NCBI GenBank assembly: GCA_009809945.1
Contig: WTPW01000010.1
Span: 1,040,590-1,104,589, forward strand
Length of the DNA: 64,000 nt
Direction of reading: 5' to 3'
From: Gigaspora margarita
Taxonomy: Eukaryota; Glomeromycota; Glomeromycetes; Diversisporales; Gigasporaceae
The position numbers and the translations under genes are program-made. Shown here piece after piece: positions 44,482-56,590 of the stretch (positions are counted from its first letter, which is position 1; each line of letters opens with the position of its first letter). Under the pieces are notes generated by a model. It saw only the letters and a program-made list of their open reading frames with translations, was not told the origin of the DNA and searched no databases.

Positions 44482-45013
44482 GGGTATCCATAAATAACGT
44501 TATATACCCCTACATAGTAGCTCTTGACCCTCCTCTACTATATAAAAAAAATTTTAAAAATCCGTATATTTGTATATAAAATTTTACAACAACTTGAATA
44601 TATTATGACCCAGTAATCCAATCTGGATGATTTTGGTACTATTTGATTCGTCTCTATGAGACGAATCCAATAGTACTAAAATCATTTCATTTGGATTACT
44701 GGATCACGTTTTATTAACGAAATACTATTGATTTTATAGTAATTTTTTAAGAAAATATAATAACCAATAGTATTTCGTTAATAAAACAAACGTGATCCAG
44801 TAATCCAAATCAAATGATTTTGGTACCATTCGAATCCTCTTCTCATTACGATTCGAATGGTACCAAAATCATCCAATTTGGACCACTGGATCAAGTTTTA
44901 GATAAATTTTTATAAAAAAATTACGTTATATTGAAGAGGAACCCCCTACATATTGAAAAATCGTTATATTTTGGGGGACCCCCTCAAGCATAACGTTATT
45001 TATGGATTACCCT
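44482..45013. mobile_element. MITE with three internal hairpins (cloverleaf-like)
   Basis: The TIRs GGGTATCCATAAATAACGTT and the inverse of AACGTTATTTATGGATTACC bound 532 bp. The inside holds hairpin a (44609-44702), a central inverted repeat (44703-44796) and hairpin b (44796-44892). Hairpins a and b share the stem CCAGTAATCCAA..ATGATTTTGGTAC but have different tips (TTCGTCTCTATGAGACGAA against GATTCGAATGG). Flanking pentamer CCCCC tracts lie near 44508 and 44980. No TSD is clear and no ORF is present. Confidence 0.75.
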
Positions 45014-45019
45014 AACAAT

Positions 45020-45610
45020 AAGAATATCTACTATTTGTTTAAACAAAGATTATTAATAAAGTTTTTAAAAAATTAATTTGGGATATATTTGGGATTTGGG
45101 CATGAACAAATCCCAAACTATAGTAATTTGGGATTTTGCCAACATATATAGGTCAGATACTTATAGCAGGTACTATATAAAATATCATTTTATTGCCATT
45201 TCTAAAATTTAACAATATCCAATTGTATCACCAGCAGTATATATCAGCCCATATGGCTTGCCACTTCTAAAACAAAAAAAATATCCATTATCACTATGGT
45301 AAGCATACCCTCATAATTTATTTTCTTTTTTTTCTATATATTTTCTTTCTAAGAAATACATATCAGCAGATTTACAGAATTTGATCATATGAATTTAATC
45401 ATGTGATTGATAATTTACTAGTGTCAAATTTATATCCCCACCTTAAAATATATAATAATCTCGTGTCAAACCCATAAGCCAACTTTAAAACCCATGAGAT
45501 TATATTAGAGGTATTTGAATTAAATGTTTCATAATAATATATTGTTATAGTTATAAAATTATAATACAAGGTACAAATAAAAAGCAAAAATAACTTCTTT
45601 TTTTTAATTT
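45020..45610. other. Region upstream of the C2H2 pseudogene
   Basis: AT-rich, with no repeat recognised; presumably the old promoter and 5' region of the gene at 45616. Confidence 0.4.
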
Positions 45611-45615
45611 TAGAT

Positions 45616-46317
45616 TTGTCTACCATAATGCAAAACAATACTATAGTAACACCTCCTAATACACCATTACTTGCAAATAAATATAAGTGTAATATATGTC
45701 AAAAAACATTTAAAAATAAAGCAGGATTAGCACATCATAATAATATTATTCGCAAATATAGTATTCAAAAAAAATTGCTAGTAGTTCCAGCAAATCTCTT
45801 AAACTTGTTCAAAAATGATTTAGTATACTTTATTCATCGTCAATTATCTAATGGTTTTAAGAATGCTAAAAAGAAAACTGTTTCTATTACATGTAGCAAA
45901 AATTAGTTTTACACGATTTTTGGAGATTATATTCATGTTTACTCAAAAAAAACTAGCATCTATAAGTGTTTGTTTCGTGGATTAGAAGATGAACAAAAAT
46001 TAAATCAAATATTTGGAAGAACAGATTGGGGAGTAAAGTATTATGATCAGAATCAGATAACATATGTAGCTTTGAACAATAACCAGTTTTTAGAATCTGG
46101 CCAAAATTCTAAAATTAACCTTTTAGTACTCACTACTGCCAAAAGGTTTGGTTCATCTACTTTAAAATTCAAAAAAAAATTTAACAAATACAAATATGGA
46201 GAAGTAATAGTAGAATAGAAGCGCAAATATGACAAAGATGCTAGTGGTAATATTTGTAGTACAAGCTTTGTTTATTTTCATTTTTATACAAAACAAGTAT
46301 ACATTTATAATAAATAG
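45616..46317 (+). pseudogene. Zinc-finger protein pseudogene (one frame, two TAG stops)
   Basis: One reading frame runs from ATG at 45616 to TAA at 46315 (233 codons) broken only by TAG at 45904 and 46216. The N-terminus has YKCNICQKTF with C-x2-C and HH 13 residues on, a C2H2-like finger. The rest is coding-like: LFKNDLVYFIHRQLSNGFKN, then FRGLEDEQKLNQIFGRTDWG, NNNQFLESGQNSK and TTAKRFGSSTLKFKK. With no frameshift it must be a recent loss, or the stops are read through. I recall similar proteins as a multi-copy Rhizophagus family; the function is unknown. Confidence 0.75.
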
Positions 46318-46319
46318 AA

Positions 46320-47225
46320 ATTAATATTATTACAATTCATAACAAATGAAAGTCTCACGCAATAATATTTTATGCCTTGCCAATTTATTACAAATATACT
46401 TTTAATTATTAGGCATATTGGCAGTATTGCATTATCATAGGCTTTGAAAAAATATGAGTCAGGTATGTCGTACTGAAATATTAATAGTTCAGACCTAGGC
46501 TGGACAATTAATATCTTTAAATACGTTGTTATTAATAATGATTATTATTATTGTACGTATTCGCTTGTTTATTTAATAAATTAATGATAAGTGTAATTTT
46601 TATTTAGATAATCAGGTAATTCCGAATAGATAAAATGGATCAATTTCAGATAAAACAAAAAAAAAAAGAATTTTTGAAAAACTTTTATAGCGTTGAAGTT
46701 CAAAAATTCAAACTAGGATCTTTTCGTGCTATTTTGAACTTTAGCTTAAGGAAAATGTTAACAAAGGTATTTTGAATTTTAATAATAGTCAATTTGGATT
46801 AGATAGATAGAAAGGTGTTAATAAAGGTTGTCTGCAAAAATACCGTATTAATGGGAGCAGCGATATCTTATAAAAATATTATTCTAACTTCTTTGGACCT
46901 TTAATAATTAGCTTGGATTAGGAGAAAAAACATTGGCAAAAGTATTCTGCAATGTCATCTTGATTGTTCTTAAGATAAAATATTAGAATATATGCTAGGC
47001 TTATTTTACATTTCTACTTAATTAGTATTTTAAGAAACTTCATACAATGCATTTATACTAATGATATATCTTGTATTTAGAATATTAACACCAAACATTT
47101 AAAACAATTATTCATTAAATTAGCAATGCTTGTTAGTAATATATACAGGACAGAATTAAGGTAATGATCATAATACATTTATTTTCAAAAAACTATCTCT
47201 TATTGCTCAATAGCTTCTAAGACAT
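46320..47225. other. Spacer, possibly decayed coding sequence
   Basis: Near 46660-46980 short coding-like stretches (FLKNFYSVEVQKFKLGSF) appear between stops on the plus strand. They could be the upstream part of the Sel1 remnant that follows, but no repeat is recognisable. Confidence 0.35.
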
Positions 47226-47229
47226 ATGA

Positions 47230-47470
47230 TTCTAACAAACTATATTTAGCGGCAATATGGAATTAAAAATAATGAAAATAAGGCATTCGCTTATTATCAA
47301 AAATCTACTGAGATGAACAATACCGATGAAATAAACAACCTTAAAGATCATTATTAGAGGTAATTTAGTCTTGGTTATTATTATCAAAATGGAATTAGAG
47401 TTGAAAAATGAATATAAGATATTATTATCAAAAATCACCGATATGAATGAGATAAAATTACCTTTTGTAT
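47230..47470 (+). pseudogene. Sel1-repeat protein fragment
   Basis: At 47253 the frame gives QYGIKNNENKAFAYYQKSTE, a clear Sel1 repeat (G...ENKAFxYYxKSAE). After stops comes SLGYYYQNGIRVEK, the start of the next repeat, then a shifted frame. Sel1-like repeats are alpha/alpha solenoids for protein binding, often fused to kinases in these fungi. Only about one and a half repeats survive. Confidence 0.75.
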
Positions 47471-48111
47471 CTTAATAGAAATATTATATTTTACTCGTAG
47501 AAGTTATAAGTAAATTATGATCACTACGTTGACTAAATCTTTTATGTTAAACAAAAAAAAATGTAAAAAAAGTTTTAATAACTTTAATGTAAGAGGTTTG
47601 TATATTTTTTTTTATTTTACGTATTGCATAGATATTCTTTAAAAATTGAAAATATATGAATAATGCTAATTAACTATGCGATTTATTAATAATCATATTA
47701 TAGGTGCTTTTCAGAGTTGTCATGTTTACTATATTTGTTCTATTGGCTTCTAATTCTATTCACTTTTTTCGTTTTTCTATTGTAAATTTTCAGTATTAAA
47801 TTTTACTAATTAAATATAAAAATATTTTAAATTTATTATTTTACTAATGGTCTAACAATATATATTTAAATAATTGCAAATTATTAATAAAAAAAATTTT
47901 TTTATATAAAGACAAAAAATCAAGCTTTTGTTCTATTGTTCTATTTGCCAACAGTAGTACTTTTATAATACAATAAGAAGTTTATAGATAAGATATATTA
48001 AAATCGTAGTAGTTTCTTATTAGAATAATAGTTGTGTAAGATAGTATAGTATAAGATATTGAAATTTGAGTAGTCATATAGAATTTTTAACGCCACTTTT
48101 TTTTTACTTAT

Positions 48112-48240
48112 ATGTTGTAAGTGGAAATGGAATTAAGTGAATTCAGAATTTTTATTATAAATCCATCATTTAGGGTTGACTTTATCATATGTACACCCAT
48201 ATTCTAACCCTAATTTAAATCCCGTTCCCACTTACAACAT
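48112..48240. mobile_element. 129-bp foldback MITE
   Basis: The TIRs ATGTTGTAAGTGGAAATGG and the inverse of CCCGTTCCCACTTACAACAT enclose 85 bp. No TSD is clear. The sequence just before it, AGAATTTTTAACGCC then ACTTATAT, recurs before another hairpin at 55905-55956. Confidence 0.7.
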
Positions 48241-48242
48241 GA

Positions 48243-48697
48243 TTTCATTGACGATTCTGAAATCACATATACTGAGAAACAATTAGCAGAACTTAGAGAA
48301 GCTGGAATTATAATAGAAAATATTTAAATATTTTTGTTAAATCATTCTTATTACAGTATTAATATTTAATCAAATAATTTATAGAACCTATGGTAATTGA
48401 GGCATCTGTTATTAGAATGACTGACTGATAAGTCAGAGTCCATTGATGAAGACAAAACATCATCTCAATTATTGTCTAATGTTTCCAATATTAGAGAGAA
48501 ACATATGACACATGATAGAAAAAAAATAGAAATAATTATGCTAGGCAGTGATATGGAGCTGGATTGTAATGATGAATATATCTATGATGATGATGATGAA
48601 TGTGCATATCTAAATCACAAGCAAGAGAAGAACAAAGGATTTTGGAGACAAAATCTAACGAGCTTTTTTTAAAATATGATTCACAAGGTAAGTAGAT
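48243..48697 (+). pseudogene. Acidic hypothetical protein fragment, two or three exons
   Basis: The first piece (48247-48327) reads DDSEITYTEKQLAELREAG. After an intron-like gap (GTTAAAT to TTATAG) the frame at 48430-48620 reads SESIDEDKTSSQLLSNVSNI and ends in an acidic DDDDE run. A one-base shift then gives REEQRILETKSNELFLKYDS before the donor GTAAGT at 48700. Two stops at the second exon start and the frameshift indicate decay. No family is recognised. Confidence 0.45.
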
Positions 48698-48742
48698 TTA
48701 CCGTGACCTGTATAGCAATTGACTGCAAAAATTCAACTGTAC

Positions 48743-48985
48743 TTACCTGCTATTGTGGTAATATAGGTGATTTTGATAAGGTTATGTTCATTCTGTATTG
48801 GATCCACCATGACTTGAATGGCGAAAAAATTTGAATACTATAGTTACCGACTGTTGTGATAATATTGGTGATTTAGATATGTTAGTTTATTATTGAATTG
48901 TTTGCAAAAAATACTGTAACTATAATTACCGACTATTGGGATAACTTAGATGATTTTGATAAGGATTGTATAGTGATAACTGCAA
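48743..48985 (+). repeat. Three degenerate units of about 85-100 bp
   Basis: TTACCTGCTATTGTGGTAAT (48745), TTACCGACTGTTGTGATAAT (48842) and TTACCGACTATTGGGATAAC (48926) each precede a GTGATTT or ATGATTTTGATAAGG phrase and are spaced about 83-98 bp. They follow the GTAAGT donor of the acidic fragment and may be an expanded intron repeat. Confidence 0.65.
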
Positions 48986-49425
48986 AAACTTGGATACTTG
49001 TTATTATAAAGTATGTTAGTTTTTAATAAATTCACATAAGATGAGAATTATTACTCTTCCCAACTACTTATGCCATCACTTCGCCAACAGCGTTTTTCAG
49101 TCCAAACGATTTGCGCAATCTGAGAAATAGGGATATATACACCTATTCTATCATACTTTTTTACGAATTTGAATACTATTCGTTTAATATTTTTAAATAT
49201 AACGTATATTCAATGGAATTAATATACAATCATATCATATATAACAAAAGATATAAAAATTGAAATGAAATGAAAAAAGGGTTACTTACAAATTTAACAC
49301 ATTCCAATATCATCACTAACTATCTGTGTTTTGAGTTATCCCATATATTTCATATTCTTTAGACTTATATAGCGTGAGAATAGATAATAGAAATTATAAT
49401 TATATTAAATAAAAATTTGAACTTA
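48986..49425. other. Spacer
   Basis: AT-rich; near 49080-49110 there is a GC-richer patch without recognised identity. Confidence 0.35.
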
Positions 49426-52023
49426 CATCAGCAAAATAAATATACAAAATCTTTCAAAAGAAATTGCATGCCAAAAATCTTTCGAAAGAATTGCGATCGA
49501 CGTGAAATCTTTCGAAAGAATCGCAATCTTTCGAAAGATTTCGGTATGCATTTCTTTCGAAAGATTTCAAAAAAAATTTTGAAATATTTTGAAATGTATT
49601 GCGAAATATTGCGAAATAGGGCAAATAAAAACAATGCAACCCTGTACCTAATTTGTACCTAATTATCCCCTCCAGGGTCGCAGGAGGTAATTTTTTGCAT
49701 ATTATCGCAATATTTTACAAAATTTCAAAATTTTTTTAAAAAAAATAAATAAACGATATACATATTCACATAATCATACTTTTGCAAATTTTTGATCGTT
49801 TTCACAGGTTTTCGCATTGTTTCGCATTTTAATATAAAATTTTATATTTTTTTATTTATTATTATACATTATATATTTTAAATTTATTTTAAATTAAATA
49901 TACATTTTTATTTAATATTACATATTTTATTATATATTACCGGTAGTATACATATATTATACAAAAAAAAATGAAAAAAAATGACGAAAAAAAATGAAAC
50001 CAAAAAAAAAATGAAAAAACAAAACCGAAAATGAAAAAAAACAGTATTTAAAATACTTTTGCACTTCTTCGCATATAATCCTATAAAAAAACTAGCCCTA
50101 TACGCTTATTTTCGCTCACCCTAGTTAGCTATTATTTTGCTTCTTTGTTTTAACTATCGTTTCGCTTCGGCTATTCTTTTATTTTCGCTATCATCTTCGT
50201 TTTGCTCTTCTTTTTAAATACTTCCTAAAAATAGTAGAGAAGTGAAAAAAAAAACCCCCACTTCTCAAAAGTATTAGTATTCCCAGAAAATTTAGTTTGT
50301 TCTTGCAAAGTGCCGGAGAAGTTAGAGTTGGTGTTCTTGTAAAGTATCAGAAAAGTCAGATCGTTTTCTTGCAAAGTTCCAAAGAAAGTCAGAAATAAAT
50401 AAAAAAAAATTAAAAAAATAAGTAAAAAAAAAGAAAAACAACCAAAAAACAAAAATGTAAGCAAACTAAATAAAAAAAACGAAGACCCAAATCTCTATTT
50501 CCCTAAAGTAAGAGTTCGTTTCTTGCAATTTAGAAATTGTCGAAGGTTTTCGAAATGTGCTGAAATAAATAAAAAAATAAAAATTAAAGAAATAAGTAAA
50601 AAGAAAACAAACAAAAAAAACGGAATATAAGCAAACTAAATAAAAAAAAAATAAAACCCCAAATCTTCATTTCCCTGATGTAGAGTTCGTGATAGAAATT
50701 GCTAAAGTAAAGTTGTATATATTTTTGCAAAGTGGCGGAAAAGTTTGGGTTTACTTGCAAAGTGTCGAAAAACCTTTGTTATTTTTCTCACAAATTGCCA
50801 GAATATTAAAAAAGACAATAAAAAAAANNNNNNNNNNNNNNNNNNNNNNNNNNNNNNNNNNNNNNNNNNNNNNNNNNNNNNNNNNNNNNNNNNNNNNNNN
50901 NNNNNNNNNNNNNNNNNNNNNNNNNNNNNNNNNNNNNNNNNNNNNNNNNNNNNNNNNNNNNNNNNNNNNNNNNNNNNNNNNNNNNNNNNNNNNNNNNNNN
51001 NNNNNNNNNNNNNNNNNNNNNNNNNNNNNNNNNNNNNNNNNNNNNNNNNNNNNNNNNNNNNNNNNNNNNNNNNNNNNNNNNNNNNNNNNNNNNNNNNNNN
51101 NNNNNNNNNNNNNNNNNNNNNNNNNNNNNNNNNNNNNNNNNNNNNNNNNNNNNNNNNNNNNNNNNNNNNNNNNNNNNNNNNNNNNNNNNNNNNNNNNNNN
51201 NNNNNNNNNNNNNNNNNNNNNNNNNNNNNNNNNNNNNNNNNNNNNNNNNNNNNNNNNNNNNNNNNNNNNNNNNNNNNNNNNNNNNNNNNNNNNNNNNNNN
51301 NNNNNNNNNNNNNNNNNNNNNNNNNNNNNNNNNNNNNNNNNNNNNNNNNNNNNNNNNNNNNNNNNNNNNNNNNNNNNNNNNNNNNNNNNNNNNNNNNNNN
51401 NNNNNNNNNNNNNNNNNNNNNNNNNNNNNNNNNNNNNNNNNNNNNNNNNNNNNNNNNNNNNNNNNNNNNNNNNNNNNNNNNNNNNNNNNNNNNNNNNNNN
51501 NNNNNNNNNNNNNNNNNNNNNNNNNNNNNNNNNNNNNNNNNNNNNNNNNNNNNNNNNNNNNNNNNNNNNNNNNNNNNNNNNNNNNNNNNNNNNNNNNNNN
51601 NNNNNTATCCGGTGATTCAAAACACTATGTAATTGTTAAAGCGAAAGAAAAAAAACAATGTAAAACTATATAGAAGATCTAATTTATAAACAAAGATCTG
51701 ATCTGATCTTGTAATACAGAATTTGTAGATTAATTTCGATACATAATACAAAATTTTGAACTATTTCGAAAATATAGTCCAATGCGTCCTTGGCATGACC
51801 CAGGTTACATATCCTAATCCAGCTGATCTAGCTAATTCAGCCAGTTCTAAATTATTTCGAATTATTTCGATTACAAAATATTTTGAAAAATATTTCAAAT
51901 CCACTTTCGAAATATTTCAAAAGTAAAATATTTCGAAATATATTGCATATGCGAAATTTTTTGAAAGATTTTGCAGTAACGCAATATCTTTCAAAAGATT
52001 TCGGTACTATAAATTTGCTGATG
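49426..52023 (+). mobile_element. Non-autonomous TA-target element E1, copy b (contains assembly gap)
   Basis: TA-flanked ends CATCAGCAAAATAAATATAC and the inverse of TATAAATTTGCTGATG. The subterminal regions are packed with CTTTCGAAAGATTT palindromes (at least six between 49450 and 49570, again at 51950-52010). The inside matches copy a inverted: TAGCCCTATACGCTTATTTT (50089), CTTGCAAAGTGCCGGAGAAG (50302) and AGAAGATCTAATTTATAAAC (51672). No transposase is visible, though 778 bases are unknown. Confidence 0.85.
50828..51605. other. Assembly gap
   Basis: 778 consecutive N. It follows a long A-rich tract inside E1 copy b. Apparent ORFs across it are artefacts. Confidence 0.99.
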
Positions 52024-52850
52024 TACTTCTTTCAAAAAATCCAATAAGTTTTTAGAATTTGGATTCATGTTGGGTAAAAGAAATAGCTATCAGGAAAATA
52101 AGATCCACCCGTAATAAACATAAACTTATGTATACAATCTATGAATAATATCTTAAAAAGATTAAATTTTACAAAAATTGTAATCTATAATGAAATCTTT
52201 AATAGATTTAAACAGCTTATATGTATTGTATGGGAGTTGGATTCTTGCTTGCATCACCATGTGGGAGTTGGTTTCTTGCATTATATGGGTATTGACAATG
52301 TTTTAAGACCTACTCTATATGATGGTGTACGAGACTGTATATTCGCTAAATTTACCTTATACCATCAGAATTGAATCTACTCAAGTAATCTCGCTATAAT
52401 AACCATGTAGCAAGCCGAATAAAATATCAAGTTGAATTCAAATACAAAGATTCTATCCGCATTTGTTCAAGCGGAATATTTTTATTACTAATCTCCAGAT
52501 TGGCCGAATTGACCGATTTTTTATCATTATTGGTATCTGACTTTACTATGACAAAATCATTATAAAACTGATTATCATTCTTATCATTTTACGATTGTAC
52601 TATTTATAGTAAATGACATATACAAATATATATCTATTTAAACTGACTTAATTCGAAGTTTTTCTACTTTAAAATTAGCTGAAAAACTATTTACGCTATA
52701 ATAAAGTTTTTGATTTTCAAACTCAAGAATTTGAATAATTGCTGATTTTTGATTTATACCATTATCGCCATCCTTTAAAGTTTTGCGAAAAAATTGTGTT
52801 ACTTGCAAGTAATTTTTTTTTCGACGGCATTACACAAAAAAGATTTCAAC
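52024..52850. other. Spacer
   Basis: The frame at 52141-52374 (+) has no known features; its two GTGGGAGTTGG..CTTGC phrases are a local repeat. No gene is supported. Confidence 0.35.
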
Positions 52851-52852
52851 CC

Positions 52853-54283
52853 CTATTTTTTATGCTTTTCCATTAATTCATAAATATGATTAACAAAAAC
52901 ATGAATGTAAGGTGTAACATCATTAGGTTGATATAAACCTTGAATAATATTATTTGTTGTTCTAGTAGATGCCGTGAAAAATAATTTTAACCAGTTTCTT
53001 GCATCTTCTTTAAAATTTTTTGGATCTGTTGCTAAATTACGCATAGCTGTATATAAATTATAAAATTCGTCACATAATTTCCTAACTAATTTTGCATATA
53101 ATAGTAGCAATATCTTGATAAGGTCAAAAAATTGAAGTACTTTTAACTTGTCTTCTCCTATTAGCAATGTATTCTTTCAAATTTGTAATTCGTCTTGCCA
53201 AAACTCAAACCTTACACCAATTTTATCCATTTCTTCAATTATAATTTCTCGAGTAATATCATTAAAAAATCTATTTTCTTTAATTTTATGCAAAACTAAG
53301 ACCCAAAGTCAGTCTGTTATATATAACAATATATGAAGCTCATCCGGGATCCAATGATCCAATGAAATTATATTAAACAATAGCTGAAATTTATGTCCTT
53401 TATATATATTAAAGTTTTGTTTTAATTGATTTATTTTTTTCGATATTGTTCAATCTTGGTTATAATCTGCAATTTGCTTTTTAGAAATCATACACCATGG
53501 ACAAAAGTAATTACTATTTGCCACGTTAAATCCTAAACTAATAGCATGAAACTTCTAATCTGAACTAAAATACAAGTTGAAATACCAGTGAATGTTATTA
53601 ATTATTAATCCTTCTTTTGTTAATTCACATAATTCACTTCGAAATAAGGTTGTTACAATGTCTAAAGATTTATAATTTTTGGATCCAGAATATAATACAA
53701 CCGTATAATGATGATTAGGATTGTGTACATTATTAATATCATCTAAAACTGCAAAAGTGATCATTATGTGCTTAACTTTTTTACCTATGTTTCTACTGTC
53801 TCCCAAAATTCTTAAATTAATAACTGGTTATTGAGGATTAAGAATTTCTTTTTTAACTAAATCCGGAACTATAAATTTTAATATCTTTAATACTTCTTTG
53901 AGTGCCTTTACCAATAAAACTAATTACTTCGCTAGTTATTTTAGGATTGAATTTTTATCATCGCTATCTATTTCTGGATCATTATTTTTATCTTGATCTA
54001 TTTTGTCAAACAATGGCATTCTAATTGTTGTAATTTTAACTTTGTAATCTATTTCCATATTAATTTGTGCTCTACGTTCAGCGATCATCCATTCACGTAG
54101 TAATTCATTTCCAATATTTGCTAAACTTCTATATGCATGTCGTGTTATTTGTTTTTGATTAACTGTTTCTACAATTGCTTCACATTTTTGTTTTTTGGTT
54201 ATTAAACTTTCATCGTCATATTCTATCTTATATTTATGATTATTTACAAAAAATCGAAGTTCTTCTAAAATAGGATCATCCAT
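52853..54283 (-). pseudogene. CPWC-motif protein family member, pseudogene
   Basis: On the minus strand from 54283 four coding blocks follow in order: LEELRFFVNNHKYKIEYDDE to 53936; EVISFIGKGTQRSIKDI; LRILGDSRNIGKKVKHIMIT (53806-53555), ending WYFNLYFSSD; then NVANSNYFCPWCMISKKQIA; LDHWIPDELHILLYITD; and IIIEEMDKIGVRFEFWQDEL with GLYQPNDVTPYIHVFVNHIY to 52853. TGA or TAG replaces Trp or other codons at FSSD*KF, ITD*LW and NQD*TI. C-P-W-C may bind zinc. I associate this pattern with proteins in high copy number in Rhizophagus and its relatives, possibly transposon-derived; no catalytic function can be assigned. Confidence 0.7.
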
Positions 54284-54299
54284 ATGATTATAATATTGT

Positions 54300-55950
54300 T
54301 TAGATATGTTTTTAACATTGTTTTGCCAACATTCCTAGCTCTTTTGAAAAGAGTAGAATTAGAAGCTTTGTCGGCTAATTTTAAAGTATTTTTTTTAATT
54401 AGTTTTTTATGATTTCATCATAAAGATTCTAATTGAAAACCAAATAAAAGTACACCTGATGTCTGTGTTTTTATTTCTGGTTTGGTTTGCTAATATTAAG
54501 CAATTAAAATTTTAGATTATATTAATTAACATATTATTAATAATTACAGAAAGATATACTAACTTGATGATATAATAAAGCTGCATTTGACGACGACTTG
54601 TATGAAATAACTTGTTAACAGAAATTAATTCCAAATACAACTTGGTATACGGGTTTATAATCAATATAATTTATTGAACATTGAACAGTACATTTATTTT
54701 TTCTTCATTCCCAAGTTGTTTGAACAATATAATCATGTGGAATTGGATATAAGGCTAGTGAAAGCATTTTATACAATATAGATTTTTGGGGATAAGTACC
54801 TTCCTTTATTATATTATAATAAAAGGAACGTTTGTCTTCTTTTCATTTAATATTAGGCTCTTCAGGATAGTTAGAAATTTCTTTTCCTTTTTTCAAAAGC
54901 GAATGCAACAAAATTTAAAAGTTTATGTTTACAAATTCTTTTATAATAATCATTATACAAAATATTGACACGATTTTTAACTCGTTTTATATTGCTAAGC
55001 TAAAATTTATATTCTTTATTTTTAAAAACTTGCTTTTACAAGATTCAACTTAATATCATAACAGTATGTAGTTAATTTTTATATTTCCATATTGAAGTTT
55101 GTGTGATTATTTTATTAATTTATTTGAGGAAGACCAACATAGTAAATAGTAAAAATATATATCAGGTATTGTTGCGGATTGGGATAGTTTAAATTATTTT
55201 TTTATGATTTTCTGAAAATTGCAATTTTACTGATAGCCCATCACACCAAGTAATAATTTACTAAAAATATACATCCACTACTAGTCGAATGCCAACCTTA
55301 ACCCTATGTGATATTAGCTAAATAGCACTGAATTTATATTGGGTAATAACTTTATTTTTGGTTATTAAAATAATTCGATAAGGACAAATTAGAACTAAAT
55401 TAACATATTAGGTTTCAAACAAGATCTAAAAGACATGACAAATTCGTTATATGCAAGTTTCCCTTAAATATTTAAACATCTATACGATTCTAATTTCATA
55501 AAATATCATACTGAAAAAGCAAAAAAAAATTGAAAATGCACTAATGCTAATGAGAAAAAACACAAACAATCTAAAAGAAAGAATGAATATACACTAAAAA
55601 TTTAACCTTGAACTACAATATCTAAAAATTCTGCACAGAGAGTGGAATCAGTGAATAATTATTCGGGCATCGATTGAAAATTTTGAGCATCAAAATAAAC
55701 TTCATTCATTGAGTTTTTAATTCAGTCAATCATCGAGCATCGTCAAAATTAAAATTTAAATTGTAACAGGCATTTAATAATGAATTTTCTTAATAGCTGG
55801 AATAGTGAACGATTGTCTTATTACAAATGACAAATACTAAAAAACACACAATGCGGCTTGGTATATATAAGCAAATAGTTCAAATATTCATTACAAACTA
55901 TATATAGAATTTTTAATGCCTCTTTTTTTACTTATATACATACAGTTATA
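54300..55950. other. 1.6-kb spacer downstream/upstream of repeats
   Basis: 54300-54480 may be the former 5' region of the CPWC gene (minus). Beyond that the sequence is AT-rich with no gene. AGAATTTTTAATGCC at 55907 repeats the phrase at 48079. Confidence 0.4.
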
Positions 55951-55955
55951 TGTTC

Positions 55956-56017
55956 AAGTGCCGCCAAGAGGAAACCTAAATCTTATAAGATTCACAGGTT
56001 TTCCCTTGGTGGCACTT
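55956..56017. repeat. 62-nt hairpin HP1
   Basis: The left arm AAGTGCCGCCAAGAGGAAAC pairs with the inverse of GTTTTCCCTTGGTGGCACTT with two mismatches in 22; the loop holds the small palindrome ATCTTATAAGAT. It is isolated and noncoding. Confidence 0.8.
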
Positions 56018-56430
56018 ATATCTTTAACACTTACCGATAAACAAGACAGCTCAAGAATGAAAACAAGTTCGAAATAAGATAGTTTTTTTTTAATCGATTG
56101 AATAATGTACGTACGTATATATGTATATATAGTACAGAAAATCAAAACAACCTTGAAGATAAGTTTAACTTACCTATCTCAATGGTGATTTATTTTAGAA
56201 TATACACATGAATAATTGTGCAATTACTCTTGGTGTATTATTCTATATAAAGAGATTGTGAATCCTTAATTTTGTATTTTTTTTTGTGATTGTTTCAATA
56301 ATATCTAAATAGTTTATTTATTGTTTCTATATAGAGCAGTTGAAATGAAAAAGTCCAATAGAGTTAAAATTAAAATAAATGAACAGAATTAGCAATAGAG
56401 TAGTTTTATGTAAACAGGATTTTATTAGGA

Positions 56431-56482
56431 AAGTATAACTGATGTATTGGCTGCGTAAGCTGCCAACACATCAGTTATACTT
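56431..56482. repeat. 52-nt hairpin HP2
   Basis: The arms AAGTATAACTGATGTATTGG and CCAACACATCAGTTATACTT pair with one mismatch, loop CTGCGTAAGCTG. It is a separate sequence from HP1 and HP3. Confidence 0.85.
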
Positions 56483-56590
56483 ATCAAGATAGAAAGAGAA
56501 TTCAAAAGGATGAATATCATTCATTCATTATCAACGTTGGCTATTATAGGTAATTTCAAAGGCAGGTTTATAGAACTGTTAACAATATAT

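Noticed and set aside
49428..49662. Overlapping ORFs rich in FERF/FRKI on both strands
   Set aside because: They are the two-strand translation of CTTTCGAAAGATTT palindromes at the E1 terminus.
50689..51632. Long open frames of about 300 codons
   Set aside because: They run through 778 N of an assembly gap.
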